Positions 33,480 through 46,120 of a DNA stretch of 64,000 bases are shown here, piece after piece. A program made the translations under genes and the position numbers. Origin of the DNA: Rhyzopertha dominica (Eukaryota; Arthropoda; Insecta; Coleoptera; Bostrichidae); NCBI GenBank assembly GCA_025024175.1, contig QCXZ01000003.1, positions 13,303,621 to 13,367,620 of the forward strand, given 5' to 3'. Each line of letters opens with the position of its first letter. The stretch's first letter is position 1. The notes below the pieces were generated by a model. It made no database searches. It had not been told where the DNA came from and saw nothing but the letters and a program-made list of their open reading frames with translations.

Positions 33480-35105
33480 TGACGTACAATTTAAACATCG
33501 AAGTGATCTGAAAATTNACCCACTATATACATTGCAAATTGGTCCGGCTTTGAAAGATGCACTTAATACTTGTCTTATGATAAAGATACCCGTGTAGGTT
33601 CTACGTAGACAAAACTGTAAGTGTTAAAATGTCTGTACTTCGTCAATGTAGAACATATCATGACATGAATTTAAAATAACTACCTACTGCATTTGTTAAG
33701 TTGTGGCTACATGATAGGTTCTAGTACAAGTAGAGCTAGTCTGTATTTACACTAATCGCGATAGTGAGGTGAAAACCACCTAACTGCTTAAACGGGTACT
33801 ACTAACTAGCTAATAATCACATTAAGGCTTTTGTGGTCAAAATTTGATAATGNATATGAATATTCGCAATTTATTCGCGGTATGCATGGCTTTTCATTTG
33901 CAAAAGAGGCATTGATTTTAGTGATAGGCACTGTCAAATGATAGTTCAATTAAGCATCGACATTAAATTTGTTTTCGTTTTTCTGCTGCAGCTGGCACAT
34001 CGGCATTTTCATTCCCTGTTATGACCGATGTCCCCGTATAGTAAATTTTACGGGTCTAGCTTTGTTAAATTGGTATGAATGTACATACAACACAGGGGGG
34101 TGCGGGATTAATTTCAGAGTTAACTTCTTCACATAAGACCAATGTAGGATAATGATTTTCAAATCAACTGCGCCTATGGCATTGCTTGTTATTCCAACGC
34201 TAGAAGACATACACGTTGTGGTATTGGTTTGTCCTTATTTTCTAACTGACGAGTGTTTGACATTTACAGAATAAAGGTAATGTTAGTCTTGATTATCTCA
34301 GAAAGGATAACATTATTAAAATTTCAATTGTAAATTTAATAAACTATTATGAATCTTTTTGACAAGATAAAGTATTCTGAACTAAGTAACATTCTTAATA
34401 AAGAAGGCAAAAAAGTATTAATATGAAACTAAGATATGGGTGCAGTACACATAAGATTTTAAAAAGTTTAATCAGCTTTGGCGTTACGTGGTCACTTTCT
34501 GAAGTTCTGTGTCCCGAACCTTGCAAGTGGCATTTAGCCTAGATTAGAACGCCTGACTTGCAGCAATATTCATTTCACGCCAATTAAAACTCGACCGAAA
34601 TCTTTCATGCTCATGGGCGCCTGTCTCCTTTTGGCAGCGTGAACCTAGCTGGCACAGAGGCAAAGAACCCTAGAGACTGCGTTGCCAGATATCTTAACTT
34701 AAAGGATCTTGAACTGAATATATTTTATATTCAAGTCGTTGCTATTATTATTAACGCGCATTGCGTTTTGTCTTCAATTGTTTTGATTTTTTTTATAATC
34801 TACAGATATAGTGGCGTTTACCCAAACAATTTACTCACGCCATTTTCTTCAGTAGAAACACTAGGATGCGATTCTTGTACGGCAAAATAAATACAAGGCG
34901 CATTTGCTAGCAACTTCGATGCAGTTAAGTTTGCATAAAAAATGATGACGTGAATCAACTGATTAGCCCGTTGTGATAAGAATTTTGAATTTATATTGAC
35001 ACAGAAATAAATGGAAATTGATAATTACTTATGGCTACGTTTAGGGCTCCTTCAGTTATCGTTGATATCGCTTAAGGCTTCTAAAGCAAAAGACGCTTGT
35101 GTACT
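33480..35105. other. Gene-free stretch
   Basis: Nothing assignable. An 83-codon frame at 34639-34890 includes a hydrophobic segment but no recognisable family. Confidence 0.4.
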
Positions 35106-35112
35106 AGGTATA

Positions 35113-35858
35113 GAGGGTGTTCACGGTAACAGCCGACAATAGCTAACTTTTTTATTTGACGTCGTGGGCTATTAGTTTATATGGGGAAGTCATAGAGTAG
35201 TGGGGTTCAAACGGAAGGGTCACAATATTTCGAAAAGAATTTAATGATGATGTCAAATAAAAAAATTGCCATTGTAGACCGTTTAGTGAACAGCAGTTGT
35301 TCAATATGAGATATCTCAAAAACAAATGACTGTAGGTTAGTGATACTTTAGTACTTTTTTTGTTTAATGCGAGACCCTAAACCGAATGCGCTATAAAAAA
35401 TGGGGTGGTTTTATTTAAAATAACAAACTTGTAGGTAGTAGATATCTTGGCCAGGTGATGATCATTTGTTTTTTTTTTATAAACACCACAAAATTCTTTT
35501 CATAAATACATGAAACTTTCCCATTTTAACCACTAGTTTACAAAGTATAATAAAAAAAAGTTAGATATTGTAGACTGTTTCGTGAAGAGCAGTTATTCAA
35601 CATGAGATATCCCAGAAACAAGTGCCTGTAGAGTGTAAGGTAATGGTACCTTTGTACTTTTTTTTTGCTACAACAGTGGGGCCGTTCTATTCAAAATAGC
35701 AAACTTGTAGTAGAATCTTGCTCAGTTGATGCTAAATTGTTTTTTTTATAAACACCACAAAATTCCTAAAAAAGTCACGGAACTTCCACATTTCAATCAC
35801 TAACCAACGACGTCAAATAAAAAGTTAGCTACTGTAGGTTATTACCGTAAACACCCTG
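35113..35858. mobile_element. MITE-like element with ~50-bp TIRs and an internal duplication
   Basis: The left end GAGGGTGTTCACGGTAAC and the inverted right end CAGGGTGTTTACGGTAAT continue as matching inverted repeats for about 50 bp, through TAGCTAACTTTTTTATTTG and GACGTCGT. The interior is a tandem duplication of about 294 bp (units about 35255-35548 and 35549-35822). No coding capacity. The termini resemble Tc1/mariner-type MITEs of insects. TA flanks are possible but not clean. Confidence 0.75.
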
Positions 35859-35869
35859 TGTGTAATATT

Positions 35870-36280
35870 TTTTATAGCGAAAACAATGGATATCATTTTC
35901 TTATGAATTTGTAAGAACCTAAGGAAAGCTCAATAATGAGTGAAGTGCACCCATTAACTCGTCTGGTCACCGACTCAACTAGATCATCCTAATTCAGCGA
36001 GCTGGGTATTTTTACGTCATAATGAAGTTCCGCTTGAGACTAGAAGATGTAAATCTTGTATTTATAGGTAATGTCCAACACGTGTTCGATTGGTTAACGA
36101 TGGAGAGATCTTAGTGAGCAAAGCAACAAGTTGATGTTGTTTTGTTCAAAGTAGTCCACAGTAGCTCTGCCGTCATCTGGTTGTGTGTTCTCTTGTTGAA
36201 GAAGCGAATTTGGAAAGGTCCTGAAGTAGGATAAAACGTACTACTTTATGTCATGTTGCCTCTTATAAACACCAGACTTA
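35870..36280. other. Gene-free stretch
   Basis: No supported feature. Confidence 0.4.
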
Positions 36281-36281
36281 T

Positions 36282-36533
36282 TTGCTTCTAAGAGCAGTAG
36301 CTCCCACACTATTACTCCATGCCTTTCCACTTAGAATTGAGGATTGCATCTTTCAACACGTCACCTCACACCTGCTCGACTATAATGCGTATCCAGACAG
36401 CACTCTGGTCGGTTACGACGATGCTGGGTGGTTAGGGGCAACCCCAGATGAGAATGATGTGAAAACAACAAACCAAGATTTATTCGGCGCCTTCCATGTT
36501 TCTCAAAATACTGGTCAGCAAACGCTTTCTTAG
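36282..36533 (+). pseudogene. Possible Copia-type RNase H fragment
   Basis: The frame includes DSTLVGYDDAGWLGA and ends near FGAFHVSQNTGQQTLS. Copia-type RNase H domains have LVGYSDADWAGD and a downstream VSWxSKKQxTVALSS block at the same spacing. The active-site D of DADW is changed to G here (DAGW). Only one open frame of 83 codons exists, and no LTR is seen, so this is tentative. Confidence 0.3.
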
Positions 36534-36539
36534 AAATGC

Positions 36540-38400
36540 AATGCTGGTTTATAGAAGAAAAGCATTGGTGTTCTGAGGTTCTTCGTCGGTCCCTCTACCT
36601 CTCGCCTTTGAGAGGTTTTGACTTTCCTGGAACCAGGACCGACAACATCCCTCTATCATGTTTAGATTAGACTCCTGTTCTAGTAGCAATATTTTTCGTC
36701 AACTTTAGTCTAACAAACTAGGTAGGTTGACAATTAATTACTTTAATCAATAAAATAAAATGTTTTCCTATAAAAAATGCAATGCAGTATTTACAGAACA
36801 GCAAATCATCAATTTATAAAAAATTGAATCAGCGAGCACTAAAACTATACGCTTCACACAAATTACAAAAAAAAATATGTATGAGAGCGGTAGTATCCTA
36901 TTACAAAATTTGCAAGAGAGACATGACCCTTCCCAACAACGTAGAATTACTTTATTTTTATGTTAAGGAGTTTATTTTTATCTATACCAGTAAAGGAAAT
37001 TGAAACTCTATTGGATAAACTTATATAAATGCTGCAAATTTAAACGATGACATCAAACAAGGGTTATACCCACTACTAAGTAAATCTATAAATCAAAATT
37101 GTTTTCGCTTCAATAATCAATTATACACACAAAAAGAAGGCCTACAAGAGGTTCTCCTATATAAATAGCATCAACAAACAAACAAAAAGATAATAGAGAA
37201 TAAGACTTTACAAAAACTGACAATACAGGAAAACTAAAATTTTTACACATTTCGAAAACTGACAACTACATATACCTTAATTCTTGCTTAGTATAAACAA
37301 TCCGTAATCACTAAATTCAAAAATTTGCCAAATGATAAAAAAAACACCTTATATCAGTCACTAGTTTGTTTGCTGTCCAAAACATGTGATAGGATTTTCC
37401 CAAATATATTGTGACACATACGAAATATTTACAATAACAACAAATATCTTTCGTTTGCCGCCGTCAGAAAGATCAGCGGAAATCATAAATAAATGTAATA
37501 TTTTTGTGTTCGTCTACTTTATTATAGGTACTTTCCATCGTGTAGCTATCAGCACATTCATAAAAAGTTCGGAATGAAAATTAACCACTTAAAGAATTCT
37601 CTTGCAAAATGTGGTTTGTCAAAACGTGAACAATACGTCACCTTCCAATTAGAGTTCGTGTCCTTCTGATATAATTATCCGAAGAGAGTTTTGCCGATCT
37701 GATGCGATTAACGAGTACCCAATATTGAATATTAAAGCCCCTCCCAGCGGCTGCAGGCTTTGCTTTTGTTCGTCTTCCGTCACGCCGTGTTTTTCGGTGC
37801 GCAAATTCCAGCATCAAACTGGTTAAAAAGAGTCCCGGAAGACCATCGATGCGCGTCTGAACGCAGGTTGAGTCAGACACAGGCATTTTGGCCGGCATCC
37901 AGAAAAACACGTGTTTTTTATTATTTATTTATCAGTTTGTTATTAATGGATTTTCCATAGAGCCCGCCCATCCGATCATGGTGGCGTACAGACGGCTGCC
38001 TAAATATTTGCGTCGGCTTAAAACAAAACAGAACTGGATTGTTGTTGAAGGAGGAGTTACGTCAGTTGTAATGACCGCTTTATTAGCGATGAGATTATTT
38101 TAGTTAGGGAAAAGTTAATCGCAGAACCTATTTAAAGGACAAATTATTAGATATTTCATATACAGTCGTTTACAATTTTTTCCTACGCTTGCAAAGAGCT
38201 GTTTGTGCTAAGTTGCTAAAATTTGTTGTGAAGGATATCTAATTAGTTTAGTAAGTTCCGCACTAATTTGCATTTGCATTTGCATTCTTACTGTGCAAGT
38301 TTTCCTATAACTGCTTCATTTGCATCACGAACTCCCTTTTACTTTTATTTTAATCTAGTTACCATATTATCGTCGTTACATCAACACGACTTTGAGAGTC
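36540..38400. other. Gene-free stretch
   Basis: The stretch 37640-38100 is less AT-rich and has overlapping open frames on both strands, none with a recognisable motif. The rest is AT-rich without features. Confidence 0.35.
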
Positions 38401-38407
38401 ATTTATA

Positions 38408-38450
38408 CAGGGTGTCCCTAAAGTAGCCTGCACAAAACTCCTTTCTTCTG
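38408..38450 (+). repeat. Single transposon-type terminus
   Basis: ACAGGGTGTCCCTAAAGTAG after a TA is a typical end of insect Tc1/mariner-like MITEs. No inverted partner is found within several kilobases, so it is a fragment. Confidence 0.45.
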
Positions 38451-38827
38451 TTAGAATCATTTTCTTTTAGCTTACGGAGTTGTACCTTGTAGTGTTGGTT
38501 GTTTTTTTATATTTGATTAACTAATGATTGACTAATATTGTTGCCCAAATAAAGTTATCTATAAATCTAACTAATACATGAAGATCTTGATCTTTATTTG
38601 TAGCCAATTTCGAACTCCTAACCTCAGGATAAGTTTTGCATTTCCAGTTTTTCTAAAATCTTTAATGTACTTGAAGTTGTTGATTGGAGGATGCCATTTC
38701 TCTCCGGATGAACGTTATTAAAAAATCATTTACTTTTTGGTGTGAAGGTTGTCATCTTCATAACCAATCATCATTTCAAACTACTCAATTAAATTTTAAG
38801 CTTTAGTAGATATATTACGACTGTTAT

Positions 38828-39420
38828 TTAAACTTGGTCAACTTCATCCTTCAGAAGGGTGGAACCTTCTGCGTCTTCGGGGCAAGTTTTTGGTACAGGG
38901 ACTATTTGGTGTTCAACTGATGCCTTTCGGGAGAGGATAGGTTGTTTCTTTGTTTGCTCATAGAGGAGATTATTGGAGGAATTGTATATAGGATTCGTAG
39001 GGTGTCCAATTTTTGTTAATTTCCTAAGGGTTGTTCGTACTGCTGTTTTGATGTTGTGGAGTGCAGTTCTTTTGCATGTTTTGTATATGTGTCCATATTC
39101 AACAAGTGGTCTGCATATCATTTTGTATGTATGTGTGGCACTTTCCAGACTGTTGCCTTTGTTTTTATATGTCAACGAGCGAAAGTGCATGGCTCTTGCT
39201 ACGACCTGACCCTTGGTCTGTTTGGTATGTTGGTTAAAATTACTGTCTACAGTGATCCCAAAATATCTAACACTTGACTGTGGATGAACTGTGTGGTTGG
39301 ACATGCTGATCGTGGGTGATGTATGTATCTTTCAGGGCATGATGGAAAATAACCATTTTACACTTTTGCGGGTAACTTCCAGCCTCCATTTATTTGAAAA
39401 CATATTTCACAAAAATGTTA
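38828..39420 (-). pseudogene. LINE (Jockey-clade) reverse transcriptase C-terminus, 5'-truncated
   Basis: ORF 39304-38828 reads SSVRYFGITVDSNFNQHTK, then RPLVEYGHIYKTCKRTAL, then HPTNPIYNSSNNLLYEQTK, and ends with an ERF-like region. A preceding frame, up to about 39420, adds NKWRLEV. These are the thumb and tail motifs of Jockey-type RTs (YLGI, RP-x-LEYG, HP-x-NPLY-x-P). No catalytic motif is included. One or two frameshifts break it. The element is truncated at its 5' side; the 3' untranslated part continues left to about 38600. Confidence 0.7.
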
Positions 39421-39429
39421 TCAAACAAT

Positions 39430-40226
39430 AGAAATTTAACATCCAGGTCCAGCTCACTTCAACAAAAAGTAGATTAAGGAATGTAAATAATAAGCAAAAA
39501 ACTTTTGTTATAAGTACATGTTCCTATAGGGTTCAATTTACTGAAATAAAGCGATTATGCCATACTTCTCACTAATCCTGTATATCCTGACTAGTAATTT
39601 TCTAGCAACAGACTGCTCCCTGACACCCTGAAATCTCGCATATTTTGACCGAAAGTTTTTCCATTTTTTGTCGCATAGATGGCAACGCGATGACCAATTC
39701 GGGGCTACGCAACAGTTTTACTGGTATTGCATCATCTTTGTTCCTTTCCTACCATTCCATGATTTTTACTCTACCCCAACATCATAATATCATCAGATAT
39801 TTTGTAACATTATACCCTTTTTGCTAAGTTTGCCTAATTATAACTACGAGTATACGTATGCATGTACATATAACGACCGTACGGAGAGGGTGATGCTTGC
39901 TACCCATGGATGTATAAAAGAGGGGATACCGCATCTCATTGACAGAAAGGGCATTGTTGTGATGCCAACACCTGAATGGCGTGAAGTTAGCGCAATAACA
40001 AAATTTGTTTTCCACCCGCGGCATTGGCGTGCAGTAATTTGCAATCTTTAGTATACTTCGGAAACCTAAAAATAATAGATAGGAAAAAATATTGTACGAA
40101 TATGATTTTTGCACACATATAAAACTCATTATTTTTTGTTATACACTAGTAAACAATTCATCTTTCAGTAGTAGTGTTGTAAAATATCGACATAATAAGT
40201 AATTTAAATACCGCACGCCTATGAAT
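39430..40226. other. Gene-free stretch
   Basis: Overlapping ORFs at 39821-40129 on both strands are open but unrecognised; they are likely chance frames in less AT-rich sequence. Confidence 0.35.
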
Positions 40227-41877
40227 CTTACACTGAAAAAAAATTATAGTAAATTTAACTGCAATTGTAATAATCTTTACCACAAAATATAGTGCAAATA
40301 CGACTAGATACAAACTGTAGAAAATTATACTATATTTTTGTAGATTAACTATTGTAGCTGTATTTACTAAAAATGTAGAAATCAGTACTTACCATTTTAT
40401 AGTGTATGTTCTTAGAGAATGCAGTACAGTTCAATACAAATTTGGTAGGATTTACTAGGCAGGGTATCACAATTTTTTCTACAAGATGTAGTGTACTTTA
40501 TTAGTGTTTTGTTTATTGTAACATATTATAATAGTCAAATTTAATATTCCAGTATGATAAATTTTACTATGTTAAATCTTTTTCTTTACTATAAATTAGT
40601 GTTATAATTTACTAAAAATATAATGGATATAGTGCAAAAATAAATGAAACCAATGCAGCATTATTATGATTTTATTCATTAGACAAACAAGGTTACATTT
40701 TTGTACCTGTAAATTAAACATTTTACGTAATCGTCCATGTTGCAGTACACAACAATTAGGGGCTGTTTAATAAGGAAAATCCAATATAATAATATAAAAC
40801 ACAATAACCACTAACACTTCCACACAACTAAAACAAGAACGTGAGTGGACGAGGCTTACGTGATGGCGGATGGCGTGATGCCACGATGTGATGACCTGCG
40901 CGCGCGCTGCTGCCGAGCGACTATAAGTACCAACTTAACAATAGTGCCAACCCTTAGCTACTAATTTTCTCACTAACGTTGTACCACAGATCAAATTTGT
41001 GAGATTATTATACCGTAAACCCTAATTTCCAAACAATTACAGTATTGAATGCATTTTAGTCTAGAAAACATAGGTAGACTTTGTAATATAGGTATAAATT
41101 AATAAAACTTCCAATGCTCGACATAGTTTTGAAAAAAGCTATACTTTAAATTATTGATATTACCTATGGATGTTGTTTGCATTTATCATTGTTTGTAGAG
41201 TAACAAATGTTGTATATAATAATGCGATTTGTAGCATGCAATATGTGTTGATGCATTTTATTCGTTTTTAATAATGATATCATCTATAATTAGTGTAATG
41301 TTTGTTTTTTAGTAATTTAACTAATAATGCCTGAGAATGTTCTAAGCGTGTAAAAAATATGCTTCAGTGAGTAATCTACAAAAAAAACTTATAAATAATT
41401 ACTAAATGATATTTGTTATATTTTTTACAATGATATTATTTTTAAAGTATTGATTTAAGCAGGTTAATCAAATTTGAAAAAGTAACTCGCTCCAGAACGG
41501 GTCTCTGAGTCTATATATATGGGCTTTAATTAGAATAGCTCTAAGATGCATGGTATAATGTAAACACCAGAGATTCGTTCGGTTCTGGTTCGAGTCCCGA
41601 CCGTAGCGAGTTACTATTTCTAATTTAATTAGTATGCTAACCTAATAACCCAATACTTTATAATCATTATCAACGTGAATTATAAAATACTTTAATATTA
41701 TTTCGTTAAACTTCACTTAATGTGTAGAACATTCTGCTACAATGGTTATACTACAAAAACCAGAGACCTATTTCAAGACGTTTATGTAAGATTTCCTACA
41801 ATATTAGTAATGAGTAACACAAAGCTGTGCACTACAATCACGTAGCAATTTTTTACAAGTAACTTTTTTCAGTGTAA
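40227..41877. mobile_element. 1.65-kb element with 14-bp TIRs TTACACTGAAAAAA
   Basis: TTACACTGAAAAAA at 40227-40240 recurs inverted at 41864-41877. The left 400 bp is full of short TAGTAAATTTA, TTTACTAAAAAT and TATAGTG words, the kind of subterminal repeats that transposases bind. No ORF of transposase type is present, so it is non-autonomous or a decayed element. A CG-rich spot lies at 40850-40920. The superfamily is undetermined; no clean target duplication is seen. Confidence 0.5.
41480..41618 (+). repeat. tRNA-like segment with A and B boxes inside an 11-bp inverted repeat
   Basis: GGTTCGAGTCC at about 41589-41599 is a perfect Pol III B box in a nearly complete T-arm. A weaker A box (TAGCTCTAAGATG) lies about 55 bases upstream. 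The acceptor arms do not pair at the usual distance, so this is not a functional tRNA gene. The segment is bounded by AGTAACTCGCT and its inverse AGCGAGTTACT. It could be a tRNA-derived SINE head or a tRNA pseudogene captured inside the larger element. Confidence 0.5.
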
Positions 41878-41879
41878 CC

Positions 41880-43750
41880 TTAAATACTACTTGGATGTTA
41901 CACACCTGTGGAATGAAACATTGGGTTAACGTATATCAATCTTTCTGCACATTTGACACTGCCTGATCATCTTACCACTGCTACCTTTAACAATTATATG
42001 GAAATCATTCCCTGGGTCTTGCACATCATAATACCAAATAAAAACAAACACACAAACGCCCAAATAATGTGTGACCGTGAACATGAAGCCTAGTCATTGG
42101 ACATACACAACTGGTAAACTGGAAGATCCAGTGTTTTCTACAAATAAACGCTTAGACTGTGATCACATGTTGGAATCAGTTTAGAATGTGAAAAGCTGGA
42201 TCACCTCTTTTATACATCCATGATGCTACAGACGGGACATACAGGTAGTAAAATACTTCCAACTGTAAACGCTTGTGTTTCGAAAACTAGGTTTTGTCGA
42301 CACCTGAAATTACTTGAACTCTGCGACACAATATTCTATTTGAATCTGTTTGAATTTGCTCAATAATTGCAAGTGATAATGGATAAACCCCTGACTGCTA
42401 TTGCCTTTTCCCATCGTGAGTTTATGATCGCACGTTACAACCATTCTTGCAGTTGCACCACTAAATTATATAGTACATACTTACTGCTATTACTTAGGAC
42501 GTATTAGTTTTGATTTTTACCTGGCTACAATGAAGATAAGTGATTTCACAAAAATTAATGAAGTAATTTTAAAGTTGTATGAAAAATATTGTAGTGTGGG
42601 TATTTTACTTATCCATAATGGATGGCATTAGCCACATGTTAGAAAGCACAAGCTGCATCGTACGAGAACAGTACGAAAAATGCGAAAAATACAAGCAAAA
42701 CCGACGTGTCTCGGGACATCTTAAAATTAAGATAACCTGAATAACGAAATTTATAATTCTGTGCCGTGGCGCAATCTTAATAAGCCCCAATCTAGCCAGA
42801 GAATGCCGCAAAACCAATCGCAAAAATCCATGGCGTATAAAAGTCGACAGCAATCTATGTGCCAATCACACACAATCGAGGAGCTTACGTAGTTTCCGCA
42901 TTTCGTTTTGTTGGCACTGTTCAGGGCATCGGCTAAACGAACATTCATTCTCATCCAGTAAAAGTAGTTTATCGANTCGCNTGGGCGTTTGTACACATGT
43001 CCCCTTTATTTATAAATGTATAAAAGTGTTGGCAACCGCAATAAAAAATCGAATAAAACTCCTCGTAAACTCACAGTAGATGTTTATTATCTTCCAACGT
43101 TTTGAAGTTGTCGCCGTTGTGTTCGCATGGAATTGTTCACGTCCCACGGCGGAATTTCCTCAATCACTGGAATAAAAATAGAAGCTTTTACAAATTTTGG
43201 CTCGGCGCCTTTGTTATCATTTCGCGTATAAAATGTGGGGTTTCTGGAGTGTAACAGGCTTTCTACTGCCGAGTTTATTTGAAGATGCGCAGTTTTAAAT
43301 GTAATGTTTATTAGACAACTTTCTATGTTTTTTGCATTTTATTGTAATGTAACAGAGAACTTTAAAAAAAAATCCTTTAGTAATCTAACAGTAAATAATA
43401 ATATAGGTGCGGCGAATGATCTGAAAATACATAGTTGACGTTAATTCGTATAATTGGAATGCACATTTTGCTGTTGGGAGTGCAACCTGTAGGATTTAAG
43501 CGAGTTGGCCTACATACAGCAAACTACGGTGAATATGAGGCTATCTAGCCACGGTTAATAGTGTTGAAATATTTTTTTTTCTAATATTTATATAGCGGAA
43601 GAGTAGTAAAGTTCAGCAAAGTTTTAACATTTATATGTGTTCTTTTTTCAATAAAGCGTACCGATAACAAACAAAAAAATGAAATGAGAATATAGAAATT
43701 GTATTTAATTCTACGAGAATTGTATACTAAATTCTTTACTACTCGATATA
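41880..43750. other. Gene-free stretch with weak exon-like signals
   Basis: On the minus strand a 26-residue ORF (42719-42639) looks like a secretory signal peptide (MSRDTSVLLVFFAFFVLF, then SYDAACA) but stops immediately. Also on the minus strand, after TTTTTATTCCAG near 43172, a frame reads IPPWDVNNSMRTQRRQL and stops. Neither can be linked into a gene. Two N bases occur near 42976-42981. Confidence 0.25.
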
Positions 43751-43757
43751 GAATATA

Positions 43758-44221
43758 CAGGGTTTCTATAAATGATTTAGGCAGCGCGGGCGATATTGAT
43801 TTTTTGAATTCTTTGTGCCGCCTTTTTCTAACTGCTGCCAAGCTACAATATGCACGGCGATAGTACTGAAGGTTGCATATCAGTGTCAACCCACAGCTCC
43901 CAAATGTGAGCTTTCTCTTTAGTGTATTTCGTATCGGTTTGCGTTCTTTACTTGAAGTGGGTTTTTTGGAACTCACTCTGATGCTGTGCGGCGGTGCGGA
44001 GGCCGGACACTTGTCGTGCGACCCCCCAGCGAATTAAATGTCTACCATCTCTTGTATATAATATCCAATAAAATCTAAACTATAGTTGATATATCGATTA
44101 ATTATCCAAGCACCCGTTTATGTACCTACACCTACGCTAACACCATAAAACACTACAGAATATGTTGAAAATACACAATACATAAGCGCCCCGGATGCAA
44201 GAATTATTTATATAAACCCTG
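43758..44221. mobile_element. MITE, 464 bp, with 20-bp TIRs and TA flanks
   Basis: CAGGGTTTCTATAAATGATT at the left and CAGGGTTTATATAAATAATT inverted at the right differ at two positions; TA lies on both sides. This is the Tc1/mariner layout. A minus-strand frame inside (from 43976, MSSKKPTSSKERKPIRN) is basic and may be the remains of an element protein, but no transposase motif is visible. Confidence 0.75.
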
Positions 44222-44228
44222 TATATAA

Positions 44229-44605
44229 AAGGTGTGTTCAATTTAGAAACTAGCACTTTTTTTAATAGAACCACCAACTTTTGCAGGATGCATAAAGCGT
44301 GACCCTCTGGGTTATTCGAGGACTACCGACGGTTGTCATGTCCCTAACACTGGGTGATGGTTTACTAGGGGGTCGGATTAACCACATTTTGGTTTTCTAG
44401 TTTTATATACTGGCTTGTATTACATATTTGTTATTAAACTTTAAGCATGATTTCTAGAACTCTATCACAAGGCGAATCTCCGAAACCGTTAATTTTAAGA
44501 TTTAATTTTTTGTTTAGAATTTGATGTTCCTCCCAAGTTCAACACAAAGGGGTAGTGATTCTTAAAAGAATAAGTTTTGGTTGGCACTAAAAACTAAACA
44601 CCCTG
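44229..44605. mobile_element. Second small MITE-like element next to the first
   Basis: AGGTGTGTTCAATTTAGAAACT at the left and an inverted GGGTGTTTAGTTTTTAGT at the right resemble each other weakly. The right end CCCTG is typical. The left terminus is worn, so the pairing is tentative. A third terminus (GGATCACCCTGTATAA, ends 44674) and a fourth (TACAGGGTGTTATTTAAG, about 44805) follow without partners. Confidence 0.35.
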
Positions 44606-44679
44606 TTTGAATATCGAGTACTTCTTGGGTGCTGTAATTATTATCTGATCACGATAACTGGATCACCCTGTATAAACGT

Positions 44680-45740
44680 GAACTATATAAATTAATAAGT
44701 AGATTGTAATAATTATAAGTATAATAAAATTCAAAACCAGACTTTTAGATGCCTGACGCTATTTTGAAATTGACGTTGATATTTTATACGTGCGGTAAAA
44801 GAATACAGGGTGTTATTTAAGAAATCAAATGTTCCAAACTCATATAAAATTTTAAAACTACTTACAATGCAAGCAGTGCATCTTTACCTTTAGAAGTAGT
44901 AGGTAATTACATTATTGCCAACATTTCTGTTGAAGCCTTTCGAGAATCTGGTTTAAAACTAAACCAATTAACTTTGCAGCAACAGTACATTTTAAAATCA
45001 AAATATTGTGTACATTATAGAGAATGACATCAAAATTTAAGAAGAAATCGAAATATGATTTGCAATGTATTAAACTTGGAAATTAGTACTGTATAGAACC
45101 GCTCTTGTGAACGGCAAGAGGAAAATATTTTTCTTTTGCGGACTACAGCATTTTAATGGTTTTAAATATGACATTAGGAGCATTCAATACACCAATCTAT
45201 TGTGAGATTTTAATGATTATCAATTTATTACAACGTTTAACTAGAATAAACGGATTTCAATCATTTATCCGATCACTAAAATTGCAATCGCTTATTTTGC
45301 ACAATTACAATGCTACCAGCTGTGACAGGTTGTAAGTCCGATCATTTAGACGTTTGTAATTAAAATCCATTTCATAAATTTCATCCATTAATATTCTACG
45401 TATAGGCCTGGCAAGTTTCTCAAGTTGACTATACGCACGCCACCTTTTGGATGTTTTGTAAGTTCTCGGGGGATACGTAAGCATTCATTTATATATAGAG
45501 GACGATAAATTTGAAATGGAAAAGAGAAAAGTGAAAAGAAAATTCCAAACAGAATTTAGTCTACTGATTTACCTAATTTTTGTAAAAATTATTATGATTA
45601 TTTTTCCGACCCAAATATCGACCAATAGAATTGCACCATTCGACGTCACGTGGTACAACCTACATGGTATTATACTGATAATTTTTTGATTATTTTCTCT
45701 GGTAGTTGCTATATATAAAAAACAAAACATGATCCAGTCA
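44680..45740. other. Gene-free stretch
   Basis: Apart from the lone terminus near 44805, nothing assignable. Confidence 0.4.
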
Positions 45741-45749
45741 AATTAACCA

Positions 45750-46120
45750 CACGTCAAACTGACAGGTTGAATTCAANTGTGAAAATNGGAGATTTTGCAT
45801 GAAAATGAGTCGATTTGGAGTTTGTTCTCTGTCCACCATCGATAAAAAAGTCAAAGGAAATGTTCCCATTAATACGGAGAAGGCAAAAAAAACAGTTTGA
45901 AACCAATTTACTACTTTTTGTACTGAGAGGAAATACACATTGAGTGCTGAAACGAGTGAAGCGCAATTGGCAAACATTATGAAAGATTACGCTTACAATA
46001 TGAAGAAAATGGATGGAGAAGACTATAAGGAAGGTACAATAAAAACAATGTGGAATCAGACTGCCAAATTACTTCAAGAAAAGTATTTGAACGATTTGGG
46101 TCGGAAAAATAATCCCCCGA
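45750..46120 (+). pseudogene. Crypton-like (tyrosine-recombinase) N-terminal fragment
   Basis: Open frames give FTTFCTERKYTLSAETSEAQ, LANIMKDYAYNMKKMDGEDY and KEGTIKTMWNQTAKLLQEKY. This is the N-terminal helical region of Crypton-type recombinases and of the domesticated KCTD1/ZMYM-related proteins (motif L-x-x-IL-x-x-F-x-x-x-x-RKKDG-x-x-Y-x-x-x-T-x-x-x-x-x-x-x-x-x-R). An upstream stop at 45899 splits the frame. The catalytic recombinase part is absent: the reading frame runs straight into a foldback repeat at 46121. It may be a transposon relic or a piece of a host-derived copy. Confidence 0.55.

Noticed and set aside
37638..38103. Host gene in GC-richer block
   Set aside because: Open frames on both strands overlap heavily and none has a recognisable motif or consistent splice signals.
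39821..40129. Overlapping genes on both strands
   Set aside because: Complementary open frames in a less AT-rich patch with no motif; they are shadows of each other.
41490..41615. Functional tRNA gene
   Set aside because: The B box and T-arm are good, but the A box is weak and no acceptor stem pairs at tRNA distance; kept as a tRNA-like repeat.
42639..42719. Secreted peptide gene on the minus strand
   Set aside because: The signal-peptide-like ORF stops right after the predicted cleavage region and no downstream exon can be connected.
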